Positions 1-5,521 of a stretch of 5,521 nucleotides of DNA are shown piece by piece. Within the stretch, counting starts at the first letter, position 1; the number at the start of each line of letters is the position of its first letter. The stretch covers positions 1 through 5,521 of the forward strand of contig RGBY01000170.1 of NCBI GenBank assembly GCA_009919445.1, in the 5' to 3' direction. The translations under genes were made by a program, and so were the position numbers. The notes below the pieces were generated by a model that was given only the letters and a program-made list of their open reading frames with translations, did no database searches and had not been told where the DNA came from. The stretch is from Planctomycetia bacterium. GTDB lineage: Bacteria > Planctomycetota > Planctomycetia > Pirellulales > UBA1268.

Positions 1-710
1 CCACCGGAACCAGAGCGGATGACGCTCTTGTTTGGAGTGCCGTCGTTCATGTCGATGGCCTCGCCACCGACGAAAGCCGTACCAATAATCGTGATACTGC
101 CGGTTCCGACGGTGGCGACGTTGTTCAGAATGTTCGACTCGTTCTCAATCACCACGCCATCGGCATCCTCGCCCGTCGCTGCTGTCGGCGCAACACCCGT
201 GATGTTGATGTGACCACCTGCGAGCGTCTCGATCGTCGTCGCACCAATCTGAACCCCGGCCGTCTGCGATGTGCCGGTGGCATCTGAGCCATTCCCGAGG
301 ATCGTGATGTTGCCGGCTTCCGATTGAATCCGCACCCGCCCCGTTGATGTCTGACTGCCGAGTTCGACGCCATCATTACTGGCGCTTGAGACACTGCCAC
401 CGGTGCCATTGAGCGTCAGCGTCGAACTGCCGGTGACCGCCAACGAGGTGTTGCCCCCGTCCACCACGGCGACCTCGACCCCGGCACCGCTTCCCGTACG
501 TCCCGTGCCGGTCAGAGCAAGATTGCCACCGGCGATCACTGCAGCATTGGCGGCAACGACCACACCTTCAGCCCCGACCGTCAGGTCACCGCCGATGGAG
601 TAGTTGGTTGATGTCGCAACGCCAAAGGTGGCCAGCCCGCCGATGTCAGAGAGTTCCACATTGCCAATCACGCCATTGGCGACACCAAGGCTGCCGCCGA
701 TGGCTGACAT
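1..710 (-). CDS. Continuation of the same giant protein after the frame break (partial, open at window edge)
   Basis: This frame has no stop from 710 to base 1, about 236 codons. Its product (MSAIGGSLGVANGVIGNVEL...) has the same Gly/Thr/Asn/Val-rich beta-strand style as the upstream part. It follows smoothly from the upstream ...LSINATGDV if one base is skipped or two bases are restored near 699-708. I do not regard it as an independent gene: the ATG at 708-710 has no recognisable Shine-Dalgarno sequence before it (the preceding bases are gcgaccggtg), there is no signal peptide, and it would start in the middle of a beta-strand domain. From about 482 to 57 it contains a regular series of GV-(hydrophobic) strand motifs spaced 32-38 residues apart, typical of a parallel beta-helix. 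The composition continues that of the upstream part: no Cys, 1 Lys and 4 Arg. The C-terminus, which might hold an anchor, autotransporter barrel or sorting signal, is outside the window. Confidence 0.85.
   Translation of the reverse strand, partial: MSAIGGSLGVANGVIGNVELSDIGGLATFGVATSTNYSIGGDLTVGAEGVVVAANAAVIAGGNLALTGTGRTGSGAGVEVAVVDGGNTSLAVTGSSTLTLNGTGGSVSSASNDGVELGSQTSTGRVRIQSEAGNITILGNGSDATGTSQTAGVQIGATTIETLAGGHINITGVAPTAATGEDADGVVIENESNILNNVATVGTGSITIIGTAFVGGEAIDMNDGTPNKSVIRSGSG
57..482 (-). repeat. Third repeat class: 32-38-residue beta-helix coils after the frame break
   Basis: The motif G-V/A-(polar)-hydrophobic recurs as GAGVEV, NDGVEL, TAGVQI, ADGVVI and GEAIDM. The V/A residues are 37, 38, 33 and 32 residues apart. 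Between them lie G-x-(I/V)-x-I strands: GRVRIQ, GNITILG, GHINITG and GSITIIG. The repeats are structurally alike but poorly conserved in sequence, unlike the 71-residue array, and fit successive coils of a right-handed parallel beta-helix. They support the view that this frame is the real coding frame downstream of the break. Confidence 0.65.
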
Positions 711-711
711 C
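646..711 (-). other. Frameshift in the giant gene (apparent +1 / loss of two bases)
   Basis: Reading leftwards, frame 0 gives ...SINATGDV up to base 706, then an uncharacteristic tail (SHRRQPWC...) and TGA at 646-648. The frame one base further on gives SAIGGSLGVANGV and stays open to base 1. The minus-strand sequence at the junction is gatgtcagccatcggcggc. Restoring a lost GC (gatgtcagcGCcatc) gives a continuous ATGDVSAIGGSLG, so a two-base deletion in a GC-repeat context is the simplest explanation; a one-base insertion also works. No homopolymer run, slippery heptamer or RF2-type shift site is visible, so programmed frameshifting is unlikely. It may be a real truncating mutation or a sequencing or assembly error. 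Confidence 0.85.
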
Positions 712-3700
712 ACCGGTCGCATTGATCGACAATCCGTTAGTCGTGCCGGAGAGGCTGTCGAGCGTACCGAGGGTGATGTTGCCGGCGGTCAGCGTGGAGC
801 TGACGTTGCCGGCGTTCGCCAGTTCCGTGCCGCCGGTCACGGTGAAGTTGCCGGCGATCTCGTTGGTCTGGGCATACAGCAGGGTCGTGCCGGCCGTCAC
901 CGAGACGTTCTGAATCAGGCTGCCGTTGCCGCTGTTGTCACCGAAGCCCGCCAAGGTGCCGTTAGCAGCATCACCGCCAAGGCTGACCGTGCCGGTGCCG
1001 GCGGTGATCGTCAGGTCGACCGTCGTGCCGTTGGCCGCATAGATGCCGTCGCTGGCACCCGCCGGGGCACCGCCGAGCAACGTGACGTTGGCGTTGCCGC
1101 TGGAGGTGTCGATCGTCACCGAGGCGTTGAGTTCAACCGCGTCGGCAATCACCACCGCTGCGTTCGAGGTGATGTTGGCACCAATTTCCGTCGTGCCGCC
1201 GTCGCCGTGGACGTACAAGCCAACCGATTCGCTAGTGGTGCCGTTGAAGGCTCCGCTGACCGTGACGTCGCCGCCGCCGTTGGTCCACAGATCGAGCCGC
1301 GGGCCGGCGAGGTCGAGGGCACCCAGGTTGATGTTGCCGGACGAGCCACTCTGGCCAATTTCAACCCGACTGGCGTTGAAGGTGTCAAAGGCGGCCTGGT
1401 TGAGCGTGATGTCAGCACCAGTCGCCGTGCCGAGGGCGAACGACCGGCCCGCCGTCGGTGTGCTGAAGGTCAGGCAGGCAGCCGACAGACTGTTGGCGGC
1501 CGATTGAATCGTGAAGTTGTCAGCCTTGAAGTTCACCGTCTGGCCGACAGCCGACAGCGTGGTGCTGGCGTCGACCGAGATTGCATAGTTTTCCGCCACG
1601 GACAGGTTTGCCTCAGCGGTTGCCGTTAGGGCTGCACCCGCGCCACCACTCCCAAGGGCGAGGTCACCAGTCACAACCGTAAGCGTGCCTGCTGACAGGT
1701 TCGTAGCAGCGGTCAGGATCGTTCGGCCGGCGGTACCGCCGTACGTGGTCAGGTTTTGACCATTCATTTCCAATCCGTTGATAACGACATCATTTCCAAA
1801 ACTGGCGACGCCCTGTGAGGAATGAAGGGTCGTACTTCCCGTCAGCGTGACGTTATTGAGTTCAATGCGACGGTTGCTTGTTTCGATGTAACCAGAAAGG
1901 ATCGTCTGGCTGACAGCTGTGGTATTCAACCCGGAATCAAACGCAATGATCAGCCCGGTGCTATTAAGCGTGACCGAACCGTTATTCACGAAGAGCCCGT
2001 CGCCGGTTATCACCGCATTGTTGCTTTCGATGGCGACATTAAACGAACCGTTTCCGGTCTGCAGACTGCCGAGGGCGATGTTGCCGCCGAGGGTCACGCC
2101 ACCGGTCTGGCCGGCATCGCCGATCGTGAGCGTCTGGCCGGTTCCGTTGAAGCCGGAGCTGGCGTCGATCGTTCCGGCACCCGAGACCAGCGTGACGCTG
2201 CCCGTCATATTGACCTGATCGCCAAAGCTCTGATTACCCGTGGTGGTGACGTCGCCGCCGAGCACCGTCGTGCCACCTGCATTGGTTGTCAGACTGCTCA
2301 GGGCAACTGTGCTGCCCACCGCACCGCTGAAGGTCGTGGTGCCGGTACTGTTGATCGTCAATGCTGAACCGCCATTGACGAGACCACCAAAGCTGACATC
2401 AGTGCCGGCTTCAGCCGTGGTAGCACCAAACAGGATGGTATTGGCAGCGTAGTTCTGTGCAGCGTTGGTTTGAATCGTCCCGTTCAGTCGCACGTCACCG
2501 AGACTGGTCAGGTTGGCCACATTGCCAAATGTCTGTGAGCCGTCGATTGTGGTCTCAGCGGAGAAGTTCAACGTCAAGTCGTTGTTGCCACCCTGCACCG
2601 AGCCACTGAACGCACTCGTAGTGCCCTCAAGCGTGGTCGCCCCGATCAGTGACACGTTCCCAGAGTAGGTTTGGCTGCCGATCGTTTGCACCGTACCGTT
2701 GAGCGCGGTTGGTCCCGTGCTCGTCAGATTGCCGATATTGGTGAACGTTGTTGCCCCATCAATTGTCGTCAGACCGGTGAAGTTAAGCCCAAGGTCATGG
2801 GCTGCCCCGTTGAGGCCACTGGCGAAGGCCGCCGCATTGCCTGTCAGCACTGCATCACCTGTCAGGGTGACGTTTGAACCGTAAACCTGATCGACGTTGG
2901 TCTGGATGTTTGCCCCGATGTCAACCGCCGAGAGGGCGTTGAGCGTGGCGACGTTGGTAAACAGTCCTCCGAGGGCTGTGCTGCCGCCGGTGAAGTTGAT
3001 GGTGAGGTCGTGGTTCCCACCGATGACGGCACCACTAAAGCTGGCCGCATTGCCGTTGAATTTTCCATCACCGGTCAGCGTGACGTTGGCGGCGTAAGTC
3101 TGATCAACATTCGTGCTGATCGTGCCATTGACTGTCACATCGCCAAGGCTGGTGAAGTTGGCCAGGTTGTTAAACAGGCCGCCAATTGCGGTCGGCTGGC
3201 TGAAGTTGAACAGCAGGCTGTTGTTATTGCCGGTGATGCCCTGGGCGAACGTGCCCGACGTGCCGGTCAGGTTGGTGTCGCCCGCCAGCGACACGTTGGC
3301 GGCGTAGTTTTGAGACCCACTGGTGGAAATGTCACTGTTGAGGCTGACGTCGCCGAGGCTCGTGAGGTTGGCCAGTCCAGCGAATGAACCGTCGAGTTTA
3401 GTGGTGCCTCCGGTGAAGTTGAGTGTGAGGTCATTGCCGCCGCCGACAACACCATTCGCCAGCGTGCCAACGGTTCCGTCAAGCGTGGTTGCACCAAACA
3501 GGGTGACGTTCGCCGCGTAATTCTGCACGCCAATGGTTTGAATGGTGCCGTTGAGCCGGACGTCGCCAAGGCTCGTGAAACTGCCCACGTTGGCAAACGC
3601 CTGCGCGCCGTCAATTGTTGTTTCTGCGGTGAAGTTCAGCGTGAGGTCGTTGCCACCACCCTGCATGGCACCACTAAACAGCCCGGCCGTGCCTTCAAGT

Positions 3701-5521
3701 GTTGTTGCCCCAAGCAGTGAAACGTTGCCGGAGTAGGTCTGGTTACCGATCGTCTGCACCGTCCCGTTGAGCGCGGTGGGTCCTGTGCTCGACAGATTGC
3801 CGATATTGGTGAACGTTGTTGCCCCGTCAATTGTCGTCAGCCCGGTGAAGTTAAGCCCAAGGTCATGGGTTGACCCGTTGAGACCACTGGCAAAAGTTGC
3901 AGTATTGCCTGTCAGCACGACATCGCCGGTCAGAGTGACATTGCCGTTGTAAATCTGATCGACGTTGGTCTGGATGTTCGCCCCGATCTCAACCGCCGAG
4001 AGAGCGCTGAGCGTAGCGACATTCGTAAAGAACCCATCGAGGGATGTGCTGCCACCGGTAAAGTTGATGGTGAGGTCGTGGTTCCCGCCGATGACGGCAC
4101 CACTGAAGCTGGCAGCATTGCCGACAAACGTGCCGTCCCCGGTCAGCGTGACGTTGGCAGCGTAGTTCTGGTCGACGTTGGTGCTAATCGTGCCGTTGAC
4201 GGTCACGTCGCCAAGGCTGGTGAAGTCGGCCAAGTTGTTGAACAGACCGCCCAGTGATGTCGGCTGGCTGAAGTTTAAGAGCAGGCTGTTATTGTTACCG
4301 GTGACCCCCTGGGCGAAGGCACCCGACGTTCCAGTCAAGTTGGTATTACCCGCCAGCGACACGTTGGCGGCGTAGTTCTGGGAACCGCTGGTGGTGATGT
4401 CGCTGTTGAGGCTGACGTCACCGAGGCTCGCAAGGTTGGCCAGGTTGGCGAATGAGCCGCCAAGTTCGGTCGTGCCGCCGGTGAAGTTCAGGGTCAGGTC
4501 GTTACCCGCACCCTCGACACCGCTGGACAGCGTGCCGACCGTGCCATCAAGCGTGGTCGCGCCGAACAACGTGACATTGGCCGCGTAGTTCTGGGCGGCA
4601 TTGGTCTGAATCGTCCCGTTGAGGCTGACGTCACCGAGGCTCGTCAGGTTGGCGATGTTGGCGAAGGTCTGCGAGCCGTCGATGGTGGTCTCGGCAGCGA
4701 AGTTCAGCGTCAGGTCGTTGTTGCCGCCAGCGACGGCACCATTGAACACACCTGCCAGCGTGACGTTGCCCTCGTAGGTCTGGTTGCCGCCGGCAAGTGC
4801 GGACGTGGCGGACGTGGTGATGTCGACGTTGTCTATCCAGATCGTCTCAGTGGCTGCACCGGTCCGGGCCGAAAAAGCGAAACTATAGCCAGCCATCGGT
4901 GTGAAACCCGTAACCGTTTGGTTTGTAATGACCGCAGTACCATTGTAGGTCACACTAAGTCCGTCATCCTGACTCCATTCAATGACAACCGGCACAAACG
5001 ACGCAGCGTCTTGCGTCGCACTCACTACCGGTGTAACCGTCAGGTTTTCAGAAATCGTTGTATTGTTCGAAAATGCGGCAATCGACGGATTGGTTGTTGG
5101 GGTATTGTTGTAGGCCTGAAAACCGATGGACATCATGTCACCCGTGTTCGGCGGGTCATAAATCCCGTATTCATTCCAGAACGCACCACTACCATCTGGA
5201 TGGTCAAGGTTCATCCCATAAGTGCCCGTGGTGTTAATAATGTCGCCAAAACTCAGTGCAAAACCATTGCCTGGATTTGGGTCGGGTGTGTAGATAAGTG
5301 AATCAAAGGCAACAGTAAAACTCGAAATGACCTCACCTGGATTGAGGTCTGGCAAAAAGAAGTTTGCCTGGGTGCCTGTCGTACCATCCAGAGTGAACCG
5401 CAATGCGGTGAAATCGCCGCCATTTTGAACCGAGGTCACATCCCCTGCTGTGGTGCTAACAAGATTTGTGCCGTTACCGAGGTTGGTGCCATTGGTGCCA
5501 TTGGCAAAACCGTTGAAGTTT
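646..5521 (-). CDS. Giant beta-strand-repeat surface protein with N-terminal lectin-like domain (5' part, partial)
   Basis: The frame is open from the window edge (first full codon at 5520) to a TGA at 646-648. The GTG at 5439 is not taken as the start, because the 27 codons upstream of it are in frame and already read as the first part of the lectin-like domain (NFNGFANGTNG...). The true start, ribosome binding site and signal peptide lie outside the window. Domain order is: ConA/legume-lectin-like sandwich (5521-4819), twelve tandem units (4782-2233), then irregular FHA-like beta-strand sequence (2232-711). The last 19 residues (708-646) are out of frame: they carry 3 Trp, 2 Cys and 4 Arg, whereas the preceding 1,578 residues counted from 5439 have about 4 Trp, 1 Cys and 10 Arg. 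Coding frame 1-710 is the natural continuation. Composition is rich in Gly, Thr, Asn, Ser, Ala, Leu and Val with almost no Lys. An extracellular adhesin or matrix role is an inference from domain type; no catalytic residues are recognisable. Databases would probably name it a beta strand repeat-containing protein. Confidence 0.93.
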   Translation of the reverse strand, partial: NFNGFANGTNGTNLGNGTNLVSTTAGDVTSVQNGGDFTALRFTLDGTTGTQANFFLPDLNPGEVISSFTVAFDSLIYTPDPNPGNGFALSFGDIINTTGTYGMNLDHPDGSGAFWNEYGIYDPPNTGDMMSIGFQAYNNTPTTNPSIAAFSNNTTISENLTVTPVVSATQDAASFVPVVIEWSQDDGLSVTYNGTAVITNQTVTGFTPMAGYSFAFSARTGAATETIWIDNVDITTSATSALAGGNQTYEGNVTLAGVFNGAVAGGNNDLTLNFAAETTIDGSQTFANIANLTSLGDVSLNGTIQTNAAQNYAANVTLFGATTLDGTVGTLSSGVEGAGNDLTLNFTGGTTELGGSFANLANLASLGDVSLNSDITTSGSQNYAANVSLAGNTNLTGTSGAFAQGVTGNNNSLLLNFSQPTSLGGLFNNLADFTSLGDVTVNGTISTNVDQNYAANVTLTGDGTFVGNAASFSGAVIGGNHDLTINFTGGSTSLDGFFTNVATLSALSAVEIGANIQTNVDQIYNGNVTLTGDVVLTGNTATFASGLNGSTHDLGLNFTGLTTIDGATTFTNIGNLSSTGPTALNGTVQTIGNQTYSGNVSLLGATTLEGTAGLFSGAMQGGGNDLTLNFTAETTIDGAQAFANVGSFTSLGDVRLNGTIQTIGVQNYAANVTLFGATTLDGTVGTLANGVVGGGNDLTLNFTGGTTKLDGSFAGLANLTSLGDVSLNSDISTSGSQNYAANVSLAGDTNLTGTSGTFAQGITGNNNSLLFNFSQPTAIGGLFNNLANFTSLGDVTVNGTISTNVDQTYAANVTLTGDGKFNGNAASFSGAVIGGNHDLTINFTGGSTALGGLFTNVATLNALSAVDIGANIQTNVDQVYGSNVTLTGDAVLTGNAAAFASGLNGAAHDLGLNFTGLTTIDGATTFTNIGNLTSTGPTALNGTVQTIGSQTYSGNVSLIGATTLEGTTSAFSGSVQGGNNDLTLNFSAETTIDGSQTFGNVANLTSLGDVRLNGTIQTNAAQNYAANTILFGATTAEAGTDVSFGGLVNGGSALTINSTGTTTFSGAVGSTVALSSLTTNAGGTTVLGGDVTTTGNQSFGDQVNMTGSVTLVSGAGTIDASSGFNGTGQTLTIGDAGQTGGVTLGGNIALGSLQTGNGSFNVAIESNNAVITGDGLFVNNGSVTLNSTGLIIAFDSGLNTTAVSQTILSGYIETSNRRIELNNVTLTGSTTLHSSQGVASFGNDVVINGLEMNGQNLTTYGGTAGRTILTAATNLSAGTLTVVTGDLALGSGGAGAALTATAEANLSVAENYAISVDASTTLSAVGQTVNFKADNFTIQSAANSLSAACLTFSTPTAGRSFALGTATGADITLNQAAFDTFNASRVEIGQSGSSGNINLGALDLAGPRLDLWTNGGGDVTVSGAFNGTTSESVGLYVHGDGGTTEIGANITSNAAVVIADAVELNASVTIDTSSGNANVTLLGGAPAGASDGIYAANGTTVDLTITAGTGTVSLGGDAANGTLAGFGDNSGNGSLIQNVSVTAGTTLLYAQTNEIAGNFTVTGGTELANAGNVSSTLTAGNITLGTLDSLSGTTNGLSINATGDVSHRRQPWCRQWRDWQCGTL
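711..2232 (-). other. Irregular FHA-like beta-strand region of the giant protein
   Basis: About 507 codons of low-complexity beta-strand sequence without a strict period. Visible pieces are GGVTLGGNIALGSL, ITGDGLFVNNGSVTLNS, RIELNNVTLTGSTTL, GTLTVVTGDLALGS, ADITLNQAAFDTFNASRV, GNINLGALDLAG, GGGDVTVSGAFNG, IGANITSNAAVVIAD, AGTGTVSLGGDAANG, EIAGNFTVTGGTEL and AGNITLGTLDSLSG. Motifs of the type G-N-(I/F)-(T/N)-(L/V)-(G/T)-x-L are typical of filamentous-haemagglutinin-like parallel beta-helix proteins. It carries the only cysteine codon in the correct frame of the window (1476-1474, in SAACLTF). No transmembrane segment, sorting signal or enzyme motif is seen. A shaft or spacer role in an extracellular protein is inferred from family resemblance. 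Confidence 0.7.
2233..2457 (-). repeat. Divergent exit unit U12 (A-type start, 75 codons)
   Basis: U12 begins QNYAANTILFGATT, close to the A-type units, but from there diverges: GTDVSFGGLVNGG, then LTINSTGTTTFSGAVG, LSSLTTNAGGTTVLGGDV and TTTGNQSF. This second part resembles the generic 'T-T-G-N-Q-(T/S)-(Y/F)' strand repeats common in very large FHA-like proteins. It marks the transition from the regular array to the irregular section, which starts with the next Q codon at 2232-2230. Confidence 0.8.
2458..3525 (-). repeat. Super-repeat copy 2: units A-B-C-D-E (U7-U11), 1,068 bp
   Basis: This is the second copy of the five-unit block. By eye-count against copy 1, residue differences are A 9/71, B 7/70, C 8/71, D 10/72 and E 17/72, together 51 of 356 (about 86% identical). 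For unit B the DNA differs at 33 of 210 positions (about 84% identical) but only 7 of 70 residues change, so most substitutions are silent. This means the duplication is not recent and the protein sequence has been kept by selection. Unit E is the outlier and is closer to the shortened unit U1 than to its partner U6. Confidence 0.93.
3526..4593 (-). repeat. Super-repeat copy 1: units A-B-C-D-E (U2-U6), 1,068 bp
   Basis: Five different unit types in fixed order make one 356-codon block. The types can be told apart by signature: A has GATTLDGTVGTL and NSDI-T-SGS; B has NNNSLL-NFSQPT; C has GAVIGGNHDLTINF and ALSAV; D has HDLGLNFTGLTTIDGATTF and SSTGPTALNG; E has GATTLEGT and NFTAETTIDG. The block is immediately followed, without spacer, by copy 2 with the same order and the same length for every unit. 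The spacing is exactly 1,068 bp; for example gacgttggtc occurs at 3961 and 2893 on the plus strand. Confidence 0.93.
4594..4782 (-). repeat. Shortened entry unit U1 (E-type, 63 codons)
   Basis: U1 directly follows the lectin-like domain through a short linker (TTSATSALAGGN). It has the opening QTYEGNVTL but lacks nine residues relative to E-type units (the GATTLEGT part), joining straight to GVFNGAVAGG. Its last 45 residues match U11 at 41 positions and U6 at only 33, counted by eye. It therefore looks like an E-type unit that lost 27 bp in frame when the array was joined to the lectin domain. Confidence 0.85.
4819..5521 (-). other. Legume-lectin/ConA-like beta-sandwich domain (N-terminal region, partial)
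   Basis: About 234 codons precede the repeat array and differ from it in style. Landmarks in order are FTALRFTLDG (strand 1 region), ISSFTVAFDSLIY, the NGFALSFGD segment (5268-5242, comparable to the 'dGfaFvl' core strand of legume-type lectins), a loop with FWNEYGIYDPP, SIGFQAYNN, the paired strands VVIEWSQDDGLSVTYNG (near 4989-4939), the GYSFAFSARTG strand (about 4881-4858), and the closing IWIDNVDI strand ending at 4819. This order (core strand, strand pair, 'F-S-A-x-T-G' strand, final strand) is that of ConA-like lectin/glucanase folds; such domains occur in large extracellular proteins of planctomycetes and verrucomicrobia. Carbohydrate binding is inferred, and I cannot identify the metal or sugar ligands. 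The coding DNA looks AT-richer than the rest (one line near 5221 is about 47% GC). The domain's first strand may lie just beyond the window edge. Confidence 0.6.

Larger units (their letters stand above)
2233..4782 (-). repeat. Tandem array of twelve protein-coding units, mostly 70-72 codons each
   Basis: Units start at the Q codon of the Q-x-Y/F motif. Spans are U1 4782-4594 (63 aa), U2 4593-4381 (71), U3 4380-4171 (70), U4 4170-3958 (71), U5 3957-3742 (72), U6 3741-3526 (72), U7 3525-3313 (71), U8 3312-3103 (70), U9 3102-2890 (71), U10 2889-2674 (72), U11 2673-2458 (72), U12 2457-2233 (75, divergent). The consensus is Q-x-Y-x-x-N-V-(T/S)-L-x-G-x-x-x-L-x-G ... hydrophobic-x-G ... N/H-D-L-x-(L/I)-N-F ... 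G-x-F-x-N(L/V) ... SLGDV-x-(L/V)-N-(G/S)-x-I-x-T. The alternating hydrophobic/polar pattern predicts stacked beta-strands, probably a solenoid or beta-helix stalk. All length changes are in whole codons, so the frame is kept throughout. Confidence 0.95.

Noticed and set aside
708..710. ATG as start of an independent downstream gene
   Set aside because: No Shine-Dalgarno sequence or signal peptide is present, and the sequence continues the upstream protein mid-domain. A frameshift explains both frames better.
699..711. Programmed +1 frameshift site
   Set aside because: No slippery run, rare-codon or stop context of the RF2 type, or stimulatory sequence is visible at the junction, so a mutation or sequence error is simpler.
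604..1629. Long plus-strand open frame of 341 codons, plus many 60-180-codon plus-strand frames
   Set aside because: They lie antisense to the coherent repeat protein. Their products are Arg/Ala/Pro/Val-rich with no domain pattern, and near-identical frames recur at each repeat unit, as expected of shadows of a repeated GC-rich sequence.
2233..4782. CRISPR-like array of recurring short motifs (for example ccggtgaagttgag on the plus strand about every 213 bp)
   Set aside because: The spacing of about 213 bp, the in-frame coding and the conservation between 'repeats' show these are protein-coding repeats, not direct repeats with unique spacers.
2458..4782. Many N-x-T/S motifs suggesting N-glycosylation
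   Set aside because: They follow from the Asn/Thr/Ser-rich composition and the repeated NVTL, NFT and NGT strands. Bacterial oligosaccharyltransferase sites often need an acidic residue at -2, which these mostly lack.
5437..5439. GTG as the translation start of the giant gene
   Set aside because: The frame stays open to the window edge, and the 27 upstream codons continue the lectin-like domain. There is no signal peptide after the GTG, so the start lies outside the window.

Overview
The whole 5.5 kb window lies inside one very large gene on the minus strand, and both of its ends are outside the window. The reading frame is already open at base 5521. It runs to a frame break near base 699-711, then continues one base out of phase, still open, to base 1. 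That gives about 1,840 codons of one secreted-type, beta-strand-rich repeat protein. I see no second gene, RNA gene, mobile element, promoter or terminator. The plus-strand open frames are antisense shadows.

Layout in the direction of translation (high to low coordinates): (1) bases 5521-4819 encode a legume-lectin/ConA-like beta-sandwich. (2) Bases 4782-2233 encode twelve tandem units, most of 70-72 residues, of the form Q-x-Y-x-x-N-V-T-L ... N-x-L-x-x-N-F ... L-x-S-L-G-D-V ... N-G-T-I-x-T. These are organised as a five-unit super-repeat of exactly 1,068 bp (356 codons) present twice (4593-3526 and 3525-2458). A shortened unit precedes it and a divergent unit follows. (3) Bases 2232-711 encode irregular Gly/Thr/Asn/Ser-rich beta-strand sequence resembling filamentous-haemagglutinin-type beta-helix proteins. 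(4) After the frame break, bases 710-1 encode a further beta-helix-like section with its own 32-38-residue periodicity.

The protein is almost free of lysine (4), arginine (14) and cysteine (1) across about 1,840 residues. It should be acidic and disulphide-free, as expected of an extracellular or cell-surface filament, adhesin or matrix protein. The signal peptide, any anchor and any secretion-partner gene would lie outside the window.

Organism: GC is moderately high and uneven; single 60-base lines range from about 47% to 73%. A lectin-like domain joined to giant FHA-like beta-strand repeats fits a Gram-negative-type environmental bacterium. My best guess is Planctomycetota, with Verrucomicrobiota or another group possible; this is an inference from protein style only.

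The most notable features are the exact two-copy, five-unit super-repeat, the mosaic relationship of its flanking units, and the frameshift, which is either a real truncation or an assembly error. I do not see evidence of a multi-gene or new type of system here.
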